Shown: positions 36,131-44,933 of the stretch, in pieces
Position numbering within the stretch: the stretch's first letter is position 1
How the letters are laid out: each line of letters opens with the position of its first letter
NCBI RefSeq assembly: GCF_003473295.1
Contig: NZ_QRMP01000003.1
Location: forward strand, 62,001-126,000
DNA: 64,000 nucleotides
Direction: 5' to 3'
Origin: Parabacteroides sp. AM08-6
Lineage (GTDB): Bacteria > Bacteroidota > Bacteroidia > Bacteroidales > Tannerellaceae
Notes under the pieces: generated by a model
Seen by the model: the letters and a program-made list of their open reading frames with translations, nothing else
Database searches by the model: none
What the model was told of the DNA's origin: nothing
Made by a program: the position numbers and the translations under genes

Positions 36131-37246
36131 ATGAAATCAATAATTTATTCTTTTTTACTTAGTACCCTATTCCTGTCTGTAAAAGCACAGGATATCAAGC
36201 CAGGTGCCATTTGGCCGGATGAGCAGGGTATTCATGTGAATGCACATGGAGGCGGAATACTCTATTCCAATGGGACTTATTACTGGTTCGGTGAACATAA
36301 AAGCGAAAAAACAAGTGCTGCATTAAAAGGTGTTACTTGCTATTCCTCCAAGAATCTGACTGATTGGAAGAATGAAGGCATCGCCCTTGCAGTCATGCCT
36401 GATGGCTCCGGAAGTGATATAGAAAAAGGTTGTGTACTGGAACGTCCTAAAGTAGTGTACAACGAAAAGACAAATAAATACGTCATGTGGTTCCATCTTG
36501 AACTAAAAGGGAAAGGCTATGATGCCGCCCGAGTAGGTGTTGCCGTTAGCGATAAGGTAACAGGCCCTTACCGTTTTATCCACTCGTATCGTCCCTGTGC
36601 CGGGAAATGGCCGGACAATATGTCGGAAACAGAACGTACATCAACCGTGAAACCGGAGGACTTCGAAAAATGGTGGACTCCGGAATGGCGACAGGCTGTA
36701 GAGGAAGGACTCTTTAACAGACGCGACCATGCAGGAGGCCAAATGTCACGCGATATGACAATATTTGTCGACCAAGACAAAAAGGCTTACCACATTTATT
36801 CGTCAGAAGAAAACCTGACTTTACAAATAGCCGAACTATCCGACGATTACCAGAGTCATACCGGCAAATACATCCGCATCTTCCCTGGTGGACACAACGA
36901 AGCCCCTGCCATTTTCAAAAAAAATGGAATTTATTATCTAATTACATCTGGGTGTACCGGTTGGGACCCGAATGAAGCACGCATGTTTACAGCCTCTTCT
37001 ATCTGGGGACCTTGGAAACAACACCCTAACCCCTGCCGGGGAGACGATGCCAATCTGACATTTCACTCTCAAAGTACCTACATATTGCCTGTTGCCGGAA
37101 AAAAGGATGCATTTATCTTTATGGCCGATCGCTGGACACCGAAACATCCTTCGGATGCCCGTTATATATGGCTTCCCATTCAATTCGAGAACGGACTTCC
37201 GGTACTCAAATGGATGGACAAGTGGAACCTCAGCATTTTCGACTAA
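36131..37246 (+). CDS. Glycoside hydrolase family 43, exo-beta-1,3-galactanase-like
   Basis: 371 residues with a signal peptide (IIYSFLLSTLFLSVKA). The five-bladed propeller begins with VNAHGGGILYSNGTYYWFGEH, followed by VLERPKVVYN, SRDMTIFVDQD (pKa-modulating Asp) and GGHNEAPAIFKKNGIYYL near residue 255 with the acid glutamate. The opening blade carries NAHGGG instead of the usual aspartate-proline base motif, as in subfamily 24 exo-beta-1,3-galactanases. Such an enzyme would strip the arabinogalactan backbone, which agrees with the neighbouring enzymes. It starts 21 bp after a terminator and no clear promoter box was found. Confidence 0.85.
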   Translation: MKSIIYSFLLSTLFLSVKAQDIKPGAIWPDEQGIHVNAHGGGILYSNGTYYWFGEHKSEKTSAALKGVTCYSSKNLTDWKNEGIALAVMPDGSGSDIEKGCVLERPKVVYNEKTNKYVMWFHLELKGKGYDAARVGVAVSDKVTGPYRFIHSYRPCAGKWPDNMSETERTSTVKPEDFEKWWTPEWRQAVEEGLFNRRDHAGGQMSRDMTIFVDQDKKAYHIYSSEENLTLQIAELSDDYQSHTGKYIRIFPGGHNEAPAIFKKNGIYYLITSGCTGWDPNEARMFTASSIWGPWKQHPNPCRGDDANLTFHSQSTYILPVAGKKDAFIFMADRWTPKHPSDARYIWLPIQFENGLPVLKWMDKWNLSIFD

Positions 37247-37248
37247 AA

Positions 37249-37279
37249 TTTGCTAAAATAAAAGAATCGTTTATCTTTG
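37249..37279 (+). promoter_or_regulatory. Promoter of the susC-susD pair
   Basis: TTTG at 37249-37252 and TATCTTTG at 37272-37279 are separated by 19 bp, an ideal Bacteroidota promoter, 30 bp before the chosen susC start. Confidence 0.75.
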
Positions 37280-37309
37280 TATGCAAATCAAATACAACCA
37301 ATAAGCGAT

Positions 37310-40300
37310 ATGAAAATTTTCTACGAAAAACTTTTCTTATTGTTTCTGTTGCTTGTATCAGTACAGACATACGGGGGAAACACTCCGGAACCGGGAAAAA
37401 ACTTCGGTTCCGGCATATTTCAATCGAAAATAAAGATTTCCGGCAGAATTGTAGATACCAATGAAAATCCTTTAGCCGGAGCAAATGTTATTGAAAAAGG
37501 CACTACCAACGGTGTTATCACTGATGCAAACGGAAACTTTTCTTTATCTGTGGATGAGAATAGCGCACTCTCTATCTCTTTTATCGGATTCAAGCCACAG
37601 ATAATAGCTCTTCAAGGACAAAACTTCTTCCACATAATAATGGAAGAATCAGAAATATTACTTGACGACATCATCGTCACGGCTCTTGGTCTTGAAAAGA
37701 AAGAAGCCACACTTGTCTATTCGGCAAAACAGGTGGACGGTGAGGAATTGACCCGGATTAAAGAGCCGAATATGATTTTAACATTGGCCGGAAAAGTGGC
37801 CGGTATGCAAGTGAACAAAACCTCATCCGGAGCAGGCAGTTCCGCAAAAGTACTAATGCGCGGTATCCGCTCTGTCATTGGAAACAATCAACCGCTATAT
37901 GTGATAGACGGTGTTCCCATCCTGAATACCTCCAACGAACAAGCCCATACAGCTATAGGCGGGACGGCTGATGCCGGAAATCGGGACGGAGGTGACGGTA
38001 TTTCTAATCTGAATCCCGAAGATGTTGAAAATATCAGCATCTTGAAAGGTTCTCCAGCAGCAGCTTTATACGGTAGCCAAGCCGCAAATGGAGTTATCCT
38101 CATCACCACTAAAAGAGGAAGTAAAGACATGCGAAAAATCACCTTTTCTACAAATCTGACATTCGATAAAGCATATTGCCTCCCAAAGTTCCAAAACAGA
38201 TATGGTGAAAGCAATCAAGTGGAAAGTTGGGGCGATAAACAAGAAATGCCCGTCTATGATAATGCCGGTGACTTTTTTAAGACAGGACTCACCTCCATTA
38301 CTTCTTTATCTGTGAGCACAGGAAACAGCCGGTATCAAACCTACTTCTCGTATGCCAACACGACAGGGACAGGTATCATCGAACATAACAAACTGAACCG
38401 GCACAACATTAATTTCAGGGAAACAAGTAGCCTGTTTAATGACCGGCTTAAACTAGACGCAAATGTCAATTTGGCTCGTCAGACTATCAACAACCGGAAC
38501 CCCAGCGGAGGATTTTATATGAACGCACTGGTCGGACTTTATCGCTTTCCGCGTGGCAAAGACATTTCGGAATATAAAAATAATTTTGAAGTTTGGGATG
38601 CTTCCCGCAACCTGAACGTGCAAAACTGGCATTCTGCCACTGAAGATTTCGAACAAAATCCGTATTGGGTTATCAACCGGATACAGAGTAAAGATGTCCG
38701 CAACCGGACAATGGCCTCACTTTCCGCTGACCTCAGACTCACAGACTATCTGAAAATCCAAGCACGCGGAAGTATCGATAATACGTCGGATAAGATACGC
38801 CAAAAATTCTATGCATCTACAGCACCTGCTCTTGCCGGAGAAAACGGACGTTACATTGAAATGGATTATGAAGAAACAATGTTTTACGGAGATATCATGG
38901 GAATGTTCGAAAAGAAATTCGGACAATTCTCTGTCAATGCAGCACTAGGAGCCAGTATTAACGATAAAACTGTCAACTCCCTACGCTATGATTCCAAAAT
39001 AGCCTCCCTCAAATATGCCAATGTCTTTAATATTACCAACATCAATATGGATGGAGGAGCTTATATAGACCAGCAGATTGATGCTCGCCGACAATTACAA
39101 TCCCTGTTTGCCACAGCCCAAATTAACTATCGGGAAAGTCTGATAGCAGATTTGACTGCCCGTAACGACTGGTCCAGTACATTAGCATATACCCCCAATG
39201 AAAAATCCGGTTTCTTCTATCCTTCGGTCGGAGCAGCCTGGATTATAAATAAAATGCTGCCCCTTCCCACTTGGATTTCATTTTCTAAAATACGGGCAGT
39301 GTGGAGTAAGGTTGGTAATGATATTCCTTTATATGTGACCAATCCTGTCTCACATGTCGGAGCAGGTGGTGAAATAGAATATGCAGATGCTGCTCCTTTC
39401 GAAGATATGAAACCGGAAATGACTACTTCTGTCGAACTTGGAACCGAATGGCGTTTTTTCAATAATCAGCTCAGTCTCAGTGCAACTTGGTATAAGACTA
39501 ACACACGTAACCAATTCTTCAAACTTCCGGCAAAGTCCGGAGATAAATATGCGTATCGTTATGTGAATGCCGGCGATATCCAAAATAAAGGATGGGAAGT
39601 AAACCTTACGGGACAACCTTTCATTAGTACGACCTTTAACTGGAAAAGCGAATTAAACTTGGCAACAAACAAAAATAAAGTAATTAGTTTACACGAAGAA
39701 TTACCGGTATTTGTTTACGGTCCCAGCGGTTTCTCATCCAGTTATGCGATGAAATTGAAAGAAGGCGGTTCTTTCGGTGACATCTATGGCAAAGCTTTCC
39801 GTCGTGATTCCAATGGAAAAATCTTGTATGAAACAGAGGGAGAAAAGAAAGGTTTACCACAAGTGGAAGGAGAAGGGAATTTAATAAAAGTAGGAAACTG
39901 TAATCCTAAACTTACATTAAGTTGGCAAAACACATTCAGCTATAAGAATATGGACATCTCCTTTTTGATTGACTGTCGTTTCGGAGGAGATCTTCTTTCA
40001 CAAACTCAAGCAGATATGGACCTGTTTGGTGTCACAAAAGAGACTGCCGATGCCCGCGACGCCGGTTATATCATGTTGGAAGGTCATAAAATAGAGGATG
40101 TGGAAGGTTTCTATAAAAAAGTTGTAGCCGGCCGCGCCGGTGTCACCGAATATTATATGTACGATGCCACGAATATCCGACTGCGCGAATGTTCTTTAGG
40201 ATATCGTTTACCGGACAAATGGATTGCAGCGACAAAAGTTTTCAGCCAGATTAATTGTTCTTTCGTTGCTCGCAACCTCTTTTTCCTATACAAAAAAGCA

Positions 40301-40411
40301 CCGTTCGATCCGGATTTAATCCTTTCGACCGGCAACGATAATCAGGGTATTGAAGTGTACGGAGTTCCTACAACCCGGAGTTTCGGATTTAATATCAAAT
40401 GTGAATTTTAA
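37310..40411 (+). CDS. SusC/RagA family TonB-dependent outer-membrane transporter
   Basis: 1033 residues from the ATG at 37310 (MKIFYEKLFLLFLLLVSV, a signal peptide); an earlier ATG overlaps the promoter. After the signal comes a carboxypeptidase-regulatory-like domain (KISGRIVDTNENPLAGANV), then the plug (LTLAGKVAGMQVNKTSSGAG, PLYVIDGVPI, ISILKGSPAAALYGSQAANG, VILITTKRG) and a 22-strand barrel ending GFNIKCEF. There is no N-terminal STN signalling domain. It imports oligosaccharides bound by SusD across the outer membrane with TonB energy. Followed by susD after 12 bp. The glycan is inferred from the adjacent hydrolases. Confidence 0.95.
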   Translation: MKIFYEKLFLLFLLLVSVQTYGGNTPEPGKNFGSGIFQSKIKISGRIVDTNENPLAGANVIEKGTTNGVITDANGNFSLSVDENSALSISFIGFKPQIIALQGQNFFHIIMEESEILLDDIIVTALGLEKKEATLVYSAKQVDGEELTRIKEPNMILTLAGKVAGMQVNKTSSGAGSSAKVLMRGIRSVIGNNQPLYVIDGVPILNTSNEQAHTAIGGTADAGNRDGGDGISNLNPEDVENISILKGSPAAALYGSQAANGVILITTKRGSKDMRKITFSTNLTFDKAYCLPKFQNRYGESNQVESWGDKQEMPVYDNAGDFFKTGLTSITSLSVSTGNSRYQTYFSYANTTGTGIIEHNKLNRHNINFRETSSLFNDRLKLDANVNLARQTINNRNPSGGFYMNALVGLYRFPRGKDISEYKNNFEVWDASRNLNVQNWHSATEDFEQNPYWVINRIQSKDVRNRTMASLSADLRLTDYLKIQARGSIDNTSDKIRQKFYASTAPALAGENGRYIEMDYEETMFYGDIMGMFEKKFGQFSVNAALGASINDKTVNSLRYDSKIASLKYANVFNITNINMDGGAYIDQQIDARRQLQSLFATAQINYRESLIADLTARNDWSSTLAYTPNEKSGFFYPSVGAAWIINKMLPLPTWISFSKIRAVWSKVGNDIPLYVTNPVSHVGAGGEIEYADAAPFEDMKPEMTTSVELGTEWRFFNNQLSLSATWYKTNTRNQFFKLPAKSGDKYAYRYVNAGDIQNKGWEVNLTGQPFISTTFNWKSELNLATNKNKVISLHEELPVFVYGPSGFSSSYAMKLKEGGSFGDIYGKAFRRDSNGKILYETEGEKKGLPQVEGEGNLIKVGNCNPKLTLSWQNTFSYKNMDISFLIDCRFGGDLLSQTQADMDLFGVTKETADARDAGYIMLEGHKIEDVEGFYKKVVAGRAGVTEYYMYDATNIRLRECSLGYRLPDKWIAATKVFSQINCSFVARNLFFLYKKAPFDPDLILSTGNDNQGIEVYGVPTTRSFGFNIKCEF

Positions 40412-40423
40412 TAACGGTGGAAA

Positions 40424-42025
40424 ATGAAATACAGATACAATATACAATCTATTTATTTCCTATTGATATTTATTTTTATTTCCTGTACCGACAAATTCAG
40501 GGATATCAACACGGATAAATCAGGCATTACCGATGACGAAATGGAAATAGATTTCAACAACCTCGGTATCCCACTCAACATTATCCAACAGGGCATCTAT
40601 TTCAATTATGATTTCGGGAAAGGGAAAAACTGGCCTTACCAACTCATGCAAAATCTGAATGCAGACATGTTCAGTGGCTACATGCACGACTACAAACCTC
40701 TTAATGGAGGAAGCAGTAATTCAGATTATAACCTCCAGGATGGCTGGAACGGCACGAACTGGGGATATACTTACGCTTATATCTTGCCTCAAATAGCCAA
40801 ATTACAGAAAGCTGTCATAGACCAATATCCATCAGTTTATGCTCTTACCCAAATATTGAAAGTGGAAATTATGCACCGTATCTCTGATATGTACGGACCG
40901 ATTATCTATACCCATTTCGGAAATGAAGACGAGAACTTCCGACCGGACACCCAGCAAGAAGCTTACACTGCCTTTTTCAACGACTTGGAAGAGGCTATAC
41001 ATATCCTGACAAAATGTATCCAGAACAAAGACGAGGGGCCGGACCTAAGTAAGTTCGATATTATGTTGGACGGGCATCTTTCGTCTTGGATTAAATTTGC
41101 CAATTCGCTCAGAATGCGTTTAGCCATCCGCATCGCAACAGCAGCTTCGGAAAAAGGGAAAGAAGAATTCCTGAAATCTCTGAACCAACAAGAAGGTGTA
41201 TTTGAACAACCGGTCGATATCGTTGTCGTCTCTACCCGTAACGGTTACCAAAACCCTTTGGGTGAAATCAACAGGGTTTGGGGAGAAGTTTATATGAATG
41301 CTTCTATGGAATCGATTCTGAACGGTTACCAAGACCCACGTCGTGAAATCTATTTCGAACCTTGCGGAAAAGATGCTCCCGAAGGATTAATCGGGACATA
41401 CAAAGGTATCCGTCAAGGAACCTGTTTCTCACACCTTTTATATGCCTCCCATTCTAAAATATATGTCAATAAAACAACGCCTCCTATTCTGATGACAGCT
41501 GCCGAAATCTGGTTTTTACGTGCTGAAGCTGCTTTACGCGGATGGACTTCGGAAGATGTGGGAAGTTGTTACCGGAATGGAGTGGCTACCTCTTTTTACC
41601 AATGGAAAGCCAATTATCCGGAAAAATATCTGGAGTCCGACAGTATCGGGGCCGACTATATAGATGCTTTTGACCCGGCAAATAATATAAAGGCACGATG
41701 CCTCGTATCCCCCAAATGGATAGAAGAGGCTTCGAATGAAATAAAGCTGGAGAAAATCATCACACAGAAATGGCTTGCCATCTTCCCCGAGGGCTGTGAA
41801 GCATGGGCGGAACAACGCAGGACAGGATATCCCCGCCTGTTCCCGGTCCGTTTCAATAACAGCAAAGACGGATGTATAGATACCGAAACAATGATACGCC
41901 GGCTGAATTTCCCGGCCGATATAGTCGATACGGATGCTCCTTTATACGACAGATTAACGCAGGCCTTGGGCAAACCGGATAATGCCGGGACACGCTTGTG
42001 GTGGGATACAGGAAATAACTTTTAA
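40424..42025 (+). CDS. SusD/RagB-like surface glycan-binding lipoprotein
   Basis: 533 residues. The lipoprotein signal ends at IFIFISCTDKF, placing the cysteine near residue 21. The body is helical with tetratricopeptide-like repeats (YAYILPQIAKLQKAV; LKVEIMHRISDMYGPIIYT; EIWFLRAEAALRGW), and it ends with the aromatic C terminus RLWWDTGNNF. It resembles the SusD-like branch often called nutrient-binding outer-membrane lipoproteins. It caps the SusC barrel and captures glycan. The pair is likely cotranscribed from 37249. A hairpin at 42031-42073 ends the unit. Confidence 0.93.
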   Translation: MKYRYNIQSIYFLLIFIFISCTDKFRDINTDKSGITDDEMEIDFNNLGIPLNIIQQGIYFNYDFGKGKNWPYQLMQNLNADMFSGYMHDYKPLNGGSSNSDYNLQDGWNGTNWGYTYAYILPQIAKLQKAVIDQYPSVYALTQILKVEIMHRISDMYGPIIYTHFGNEDENFRPDTQQEAYTAFFNDLEEAIHILTKCIQNKDEGPDLSKFDIMLDGHLSSWIKFANSLRMRLAIRIATAASEKGKEEFLKSLNQQEGVFEQPVDIVVVSTRNGYQNPLGEINRVWGEVYMNASMESILNGYQDPRREIYFEPCGKDAPEGLIGTYKGIRQGTCFSHLLYASHSKIYVNKTTPPILMTAAEIWFLRAEAALRGWTSEDVGSCYRNGVATSFYQWKANYPEKYLESDSIGADYIDAFDPANNIKARCLVSPKWIEEASNEIKLEKIITQKWLAIFPEGCEAWAEQRRTGYPRLFPVRFNNSKDGCIDTETMIRRLNFPADIVDTDAPLYDRLTQALGKPDNAGTRLWWDTGNNF

Positions 42026-42030
42026 TTACA

Positions 42031-42073
42031 AAAACGATTTCCGTACAAGATTTTCTTGTATAGAAACCGTTTT
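42031..42073. terminator. Terminator between susD and the DcaP-like gene
   Basis: AAAACG, TTTC and TACAAG (42031-42049) pair with CTTGTA, GAAA and CGTTTT (42055-42073), with small internal mismatches and an ATTTT-type loop. Located between convergent genes. Confidence 0.65.
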
Positions 42074-42087
42074 CGTGTCTATACTCT

Positions 42088-43368
42088 TTAAAAACTATAT
42101 TGAACCGCGGCATTCAACCGGTTCGCATGTCGTTTGTCGCCATCAAAATCAGTACGCCAGCCACGCAGATATTCGGCTCCGACCTGAAGATTAGATGTCA
42201 CATTCCAAAATATGTTTGTCACTAAATACTGTCCATAACGATACTGCTCCGAAGCTTCTGCCGGATAGCCATTATGACTATATAAACGGGACTGTCCGTA
42301 TGTTCCGGTAATAAACACTTTGGGAGAAATGTTATATTGCAAGCCACCGAACCAACCTACCATCGGAAGGACTTCCATTTTGCCGGCCTTTTCCGGATTC
42401 GGGACAATATCCACATTCAGCATACTCATATCATTCATGTACTGGGCGATACCACGACCGTAGACACCTTGTCCGTAAAGTTGCAAGCAACTTCCTACAT
42501 GAAAGGTCGCAGAAGCCAATACCCCCCATCCCACTTCAGACTCGGCTTTATTGGCAACCAAATCTTCGTATGTCATACTGCGGACAATACCAGCCACACG
42601 TACATGACTGTTTTTATTCCAGCTATATTGCAAATAAGCCGGAAAATTAGGCATACGCTGTGTGCTTATACTCAGATTATTATTCGTCAAGCCATCCACG
42701 ACAGGCATTTCCACACCGATACCAGCCTTAAAACCCTGGGCCAATGTACGTTCATAACGAATTTGAGTAGCATGATAGATGGACAACCCATTCGGACCGG
42801 CAAAGTCGATGGTAGCAGGAACATTCCCCAAGTCCATAAACGAACCGTAATCGTAACCGATTGTAAAACCAAGAAAAGAAGCATACGCATTACGCAATTC
42901 GAATGTTTTTCCGCTACCGCCACGGAAATTTCCGGCCGTATAAACAACAAAGTCTCCTAACAATTTTGTATGACCCACCAACTTCAAGAAAATCGTGCTG
43001 GTAGTCGCATCCAACTGAAACTGGTTCTTGACCAGACCACCACGCGGGATAAGGGCCGGATAGAAATCAACATTGTCGGATATACCATTAAAATCATATT
43101 CGGCTGTCGTCTTTACATAGCCGCCGATACCAAGAGCAAATTGTCCTTTCCGGTCAGTCAACAGAAAGCGTGGGGCCTTCGGTTCGTGGAAACGCGGACT
43201 TTGTGTCTCATTCATAATCCGGATAACCTCATCACCGGCTTTATCAATAGAAACGAACATAACAGAATTCGGCTCGTTATCTTCAACCACAACTTTCTGA
43301 GCCTGCGAATGGGCAGAAACCATTCCCATACCGAGCAGTAGAACTGCGCTTTTCAACCATGTTTTCAT
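42088..43368 (-). CDS. DcaP-like outer-membrane porin
   Basis: 426 residues with a signal peptide (SAVLLLGMGMVSAHSQA). A short periplasmic lead segment precedes about sixteen beta strands (FALGIGGYVKTTAEYDFNG; IGYDYGSFMDLGN; LQVGAEYLRGWRTDF) and the protein ends in a terminal phenylalanine, the usual barrel assembly signal. The plan fits the DcaP-like trimeric porin family, known to pass dicarboxylates and other anions in other bacteria; the substrate here is unknown. It is convergent with susD and divergent from the cyclophilin operon, and is probably not part of the glycan locus. Confidence 0.85.
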   Translation of the reverse strand: MKTWLKSAVLLLGMGMVSAHSQAQKVVVEDNEPNSVMFVSIDKAGDEVIRIMNETQSPRFHEPKAPRFLLTDRKGQFALGIGGYVKTTAEYDFNGISDNVDFYPALIPRGGLVKNQFQLDATTSTIFLKLVGHTKLLGDFVVYTAGNFRGGSGKTFELRNAYASFLGFTIGYDYGSFMDLGNVPATIDFAGPNGLSIYHATQIRYERTLAQGFKAGIGVEMPVVDGLTNNNLSISTQRMPNFPAYLQYSWNKNSHVRVAGIVRSMTYEDLVANKAESEVGWGVLASATFHVGSCLQLYGQGVYGRGIAQYMNDMSMLNVDIVPNPEKAGKMEVLPMVGWFGGLQYNISPKVFITGTYGQSRLYSHNGYPAEASEQYRYGQYLVTNIFWNVTSNLQVGAEYLRGWRTDFDGDKRHANRLNAAVQYSF

Positions 43369-43437
43369 AAATATGCTTTTTGTTTAGATGAATTACAGAC
43401 TTGAACAGATTGCAACGGAAAAGGTTGTGTTAAATGG

Positions 43438-43468
43438 TTGCTTTAACGACTAAAAGTCACTATTTTTG
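43438..43468 (+). promoter_or_regulatory. Promoter of the cyclophilin-MATE-fbp operon
   Basis: TTG at 43438-43440 and TATTTTTG at 43461-43468 with 20 bp between; start codon 21 bp downstream. Confidence 0.65.
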
Positions 43469-43489
43469 TGACCATAATATAAAAATAAG

Positions 43490-44167
43490 ATGAAGATGAA
43501 AAAGCTGTTTGCTATCTGTGTATTAGCCTTTTCGGCCCTGATATCCTTCCAAATGCAAGCGCAGGATGTTGAGACTATAGTTCAGATTGACACCGATTAC
43601 GGTAAAATCAAAGTAAAACTATTCAATGAAACACCATTGCATCGTGATAATTTTATTAAAAATGTAAAGGAGCACCGATACGACGGACTGCTGTTCCACC
43701 GCGTAATCAAACAGTTCATGGTACAAGCGGGAGATATCAATTCCAAAGATGCTCCGATTGAACAACATTTGGGTGATGGCGACTTGGGTTATACCATTCC
43801 GGCAGAAATTGTTTATCCGAAATATTTCCACAAACGGGGAATGCTTTGTGCCGCCCGCGTCGGAGATGAAGAGAACCCGGAGCATGCCTCGTCGGCCACT
43901 CAATTTTACATTGTAACCGGCAAGTTCTTTACAGAGATGGAACTGGACAAGCAAGAACAGGAAAAAGACATAACTTTCACTCCTGAGCAACGTCAGGCGT
44001 ATATGTTGGAAGGGGGTACGCCACATTTGGACGGCAAATACACTATTTTCGGAGAAGTACTGAAAGGGATGAAAGTAGTAGACAAAATACAATTCACGGA
44101 AACTAATGCAGATGACCGCCCCGTCAAAAACATTAAGATTAAAACAATGACAATCGTCAAAAAATAA
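43490..44167 (+). CDS. Exported peptidyl-prolyl isomerase (cyclophilin type)
   Basis: 225 residues with a signal peptide (LFAICVLAFSALISFQMQA), so it acts in the periplasm. Cyclophilin motifs are GLLFHRVIKQFMVQAGD near residue 65 (catalytic Arg in FHRV), LGYTIPAEI, GMLCAARVGDEENPEHASSATQFYI near 120, and YTIFGEVLKGMKVVDKI near the end. It speeds cis-trans isomerisation of proline bonds during folding of exported proteins. The start may be this ATG or the next ATG two codons on. A paralog without signal peptide follows 7 bp later. Confidence 0.95.
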   Translation: MKMKKLFAICVLAFSALISFQMQAQDVETIVQIDTDYGKIKVKLFNETPLHRDNFIKNVKEHRYDGLLFHRVIKQFMVQAGDINSKDAPIEQHLGDGDLGYTIPAEIVYPKYFHKRGMLCAARVGDEENPEHASSATQFYIVTGKFFTEMELDKQEQEKDITFTPEQRQAYMLEGGTPHLDGKYTIFGEVLKGMKVVDKIQFTETNADDRPVKNIKIKTMTIVKK

Positions 44168-44174
44168 ATAAAAC

Positions 44175-44933
44175 ATGGAAACAGCGGAAACTAAAGTGGT
44201 AATGGATACCACATTCGGTCAGATTACCCTCAAACTATACAACGATACGCCACAGCATCGCGACAACTTTATCAAATTGGCCCGGGAAGGCCAGTATAAC
44301 GGTTTGTTGTTCCACCGCGTCATTAAAGAGTTTATGATACAAGGAGGCGACGTCACTTCCAAAGATGCTCCTATGAATAAACAGCTGGGAGCCGGCGATT
44401 TGGGGTATACGGTTCCGGCAGAGTTCATGTACCCGAAATATTTCCATAAGAAAGGTGCTCTATGCGCCGCTCGTACCGGTGACGAAGTAAATCCGGAAAA
44501 AGCTTCTTCCGCCTCCCAATTCTACATCGTAACCGGTAAAAAATATACCGATGCAGAATTGGACCAGATGGAAAAGCAGTTGGAAAGCCGCCTGAAACAA
44601 TCCATCTTTGCCCGTCTGCAAACGGAAAACAAACCTAAAATCATGGAATTGTACCGGAGTGGCAACAAAGAAGAACTGGCTATCCTCCGCGATACATTAA
44701 TCGGCAAAACCGAGCTGGAAGCCGAAAAACGCAAGGATGAAACAAAAATGCCGGCCGAATTGCGCGAAGCTTATAAAACAATCGGAGGCGTTCCTTTCCT
44801 TGATAATCAGTACACCGTTTACGGAGAAGTCGTGGAAGGCTTGGATATAGTGGATGCCATTCAAGATACAAAAACAAACAAACAAGACCGTCCGACGGAA
44901 AATATTATTATTAATTCGGTTGAAGTTTTGTGA
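44175..44933 (+). CDS. Cytoplasmic peptidyl-prolyl isomerase (cyclophilin type)
   Basis: 252 residues, no signal peptide. The cyclophilin core repeats that of the upstream gene closely (GLLFHRVIKEFMIQGGD; GALCAARTGDEVNPEKASSASQFYI; YTVYGEVVEGLDIVDAI), indicating a tandem duplication with loss or gain of export. Between the core halves there is an inserted charged, helical segment of about 70 residues (near 120-200; EKQLESRLKQSIFARLQTE) absent from the paralog. Its stop overlaps the GTG start of the MATE gene. Confidence 0.93.
   Translation: METAETKVVMDTTFGQITLKLYNDTPQHRDNFIKLAREGQYNGLLFHRVIKEFMIQGGDVTSKDAPMNKQLGAGDLGYTVPAEFMYPKYFHKKGALCAARTGDEVNPEKASSASQFYIVTGKKYTDAELDQMEKQLESRLKQSIFARLQTENKPKIMELYRSGNKEELAILRDTLIGKTELEAEKRKDETKMPAELREAYKTIGGVPFLDNQYTVYGEVVEGLDIVDAIQDTKTNKQDRPTENIIINSVEVL

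Noticed and set aside
43619..44212. A 197-codon minus-strand frame over the first cyclophilin
   Set aside because: Antisense to a gene with full family motifs; no start signals.
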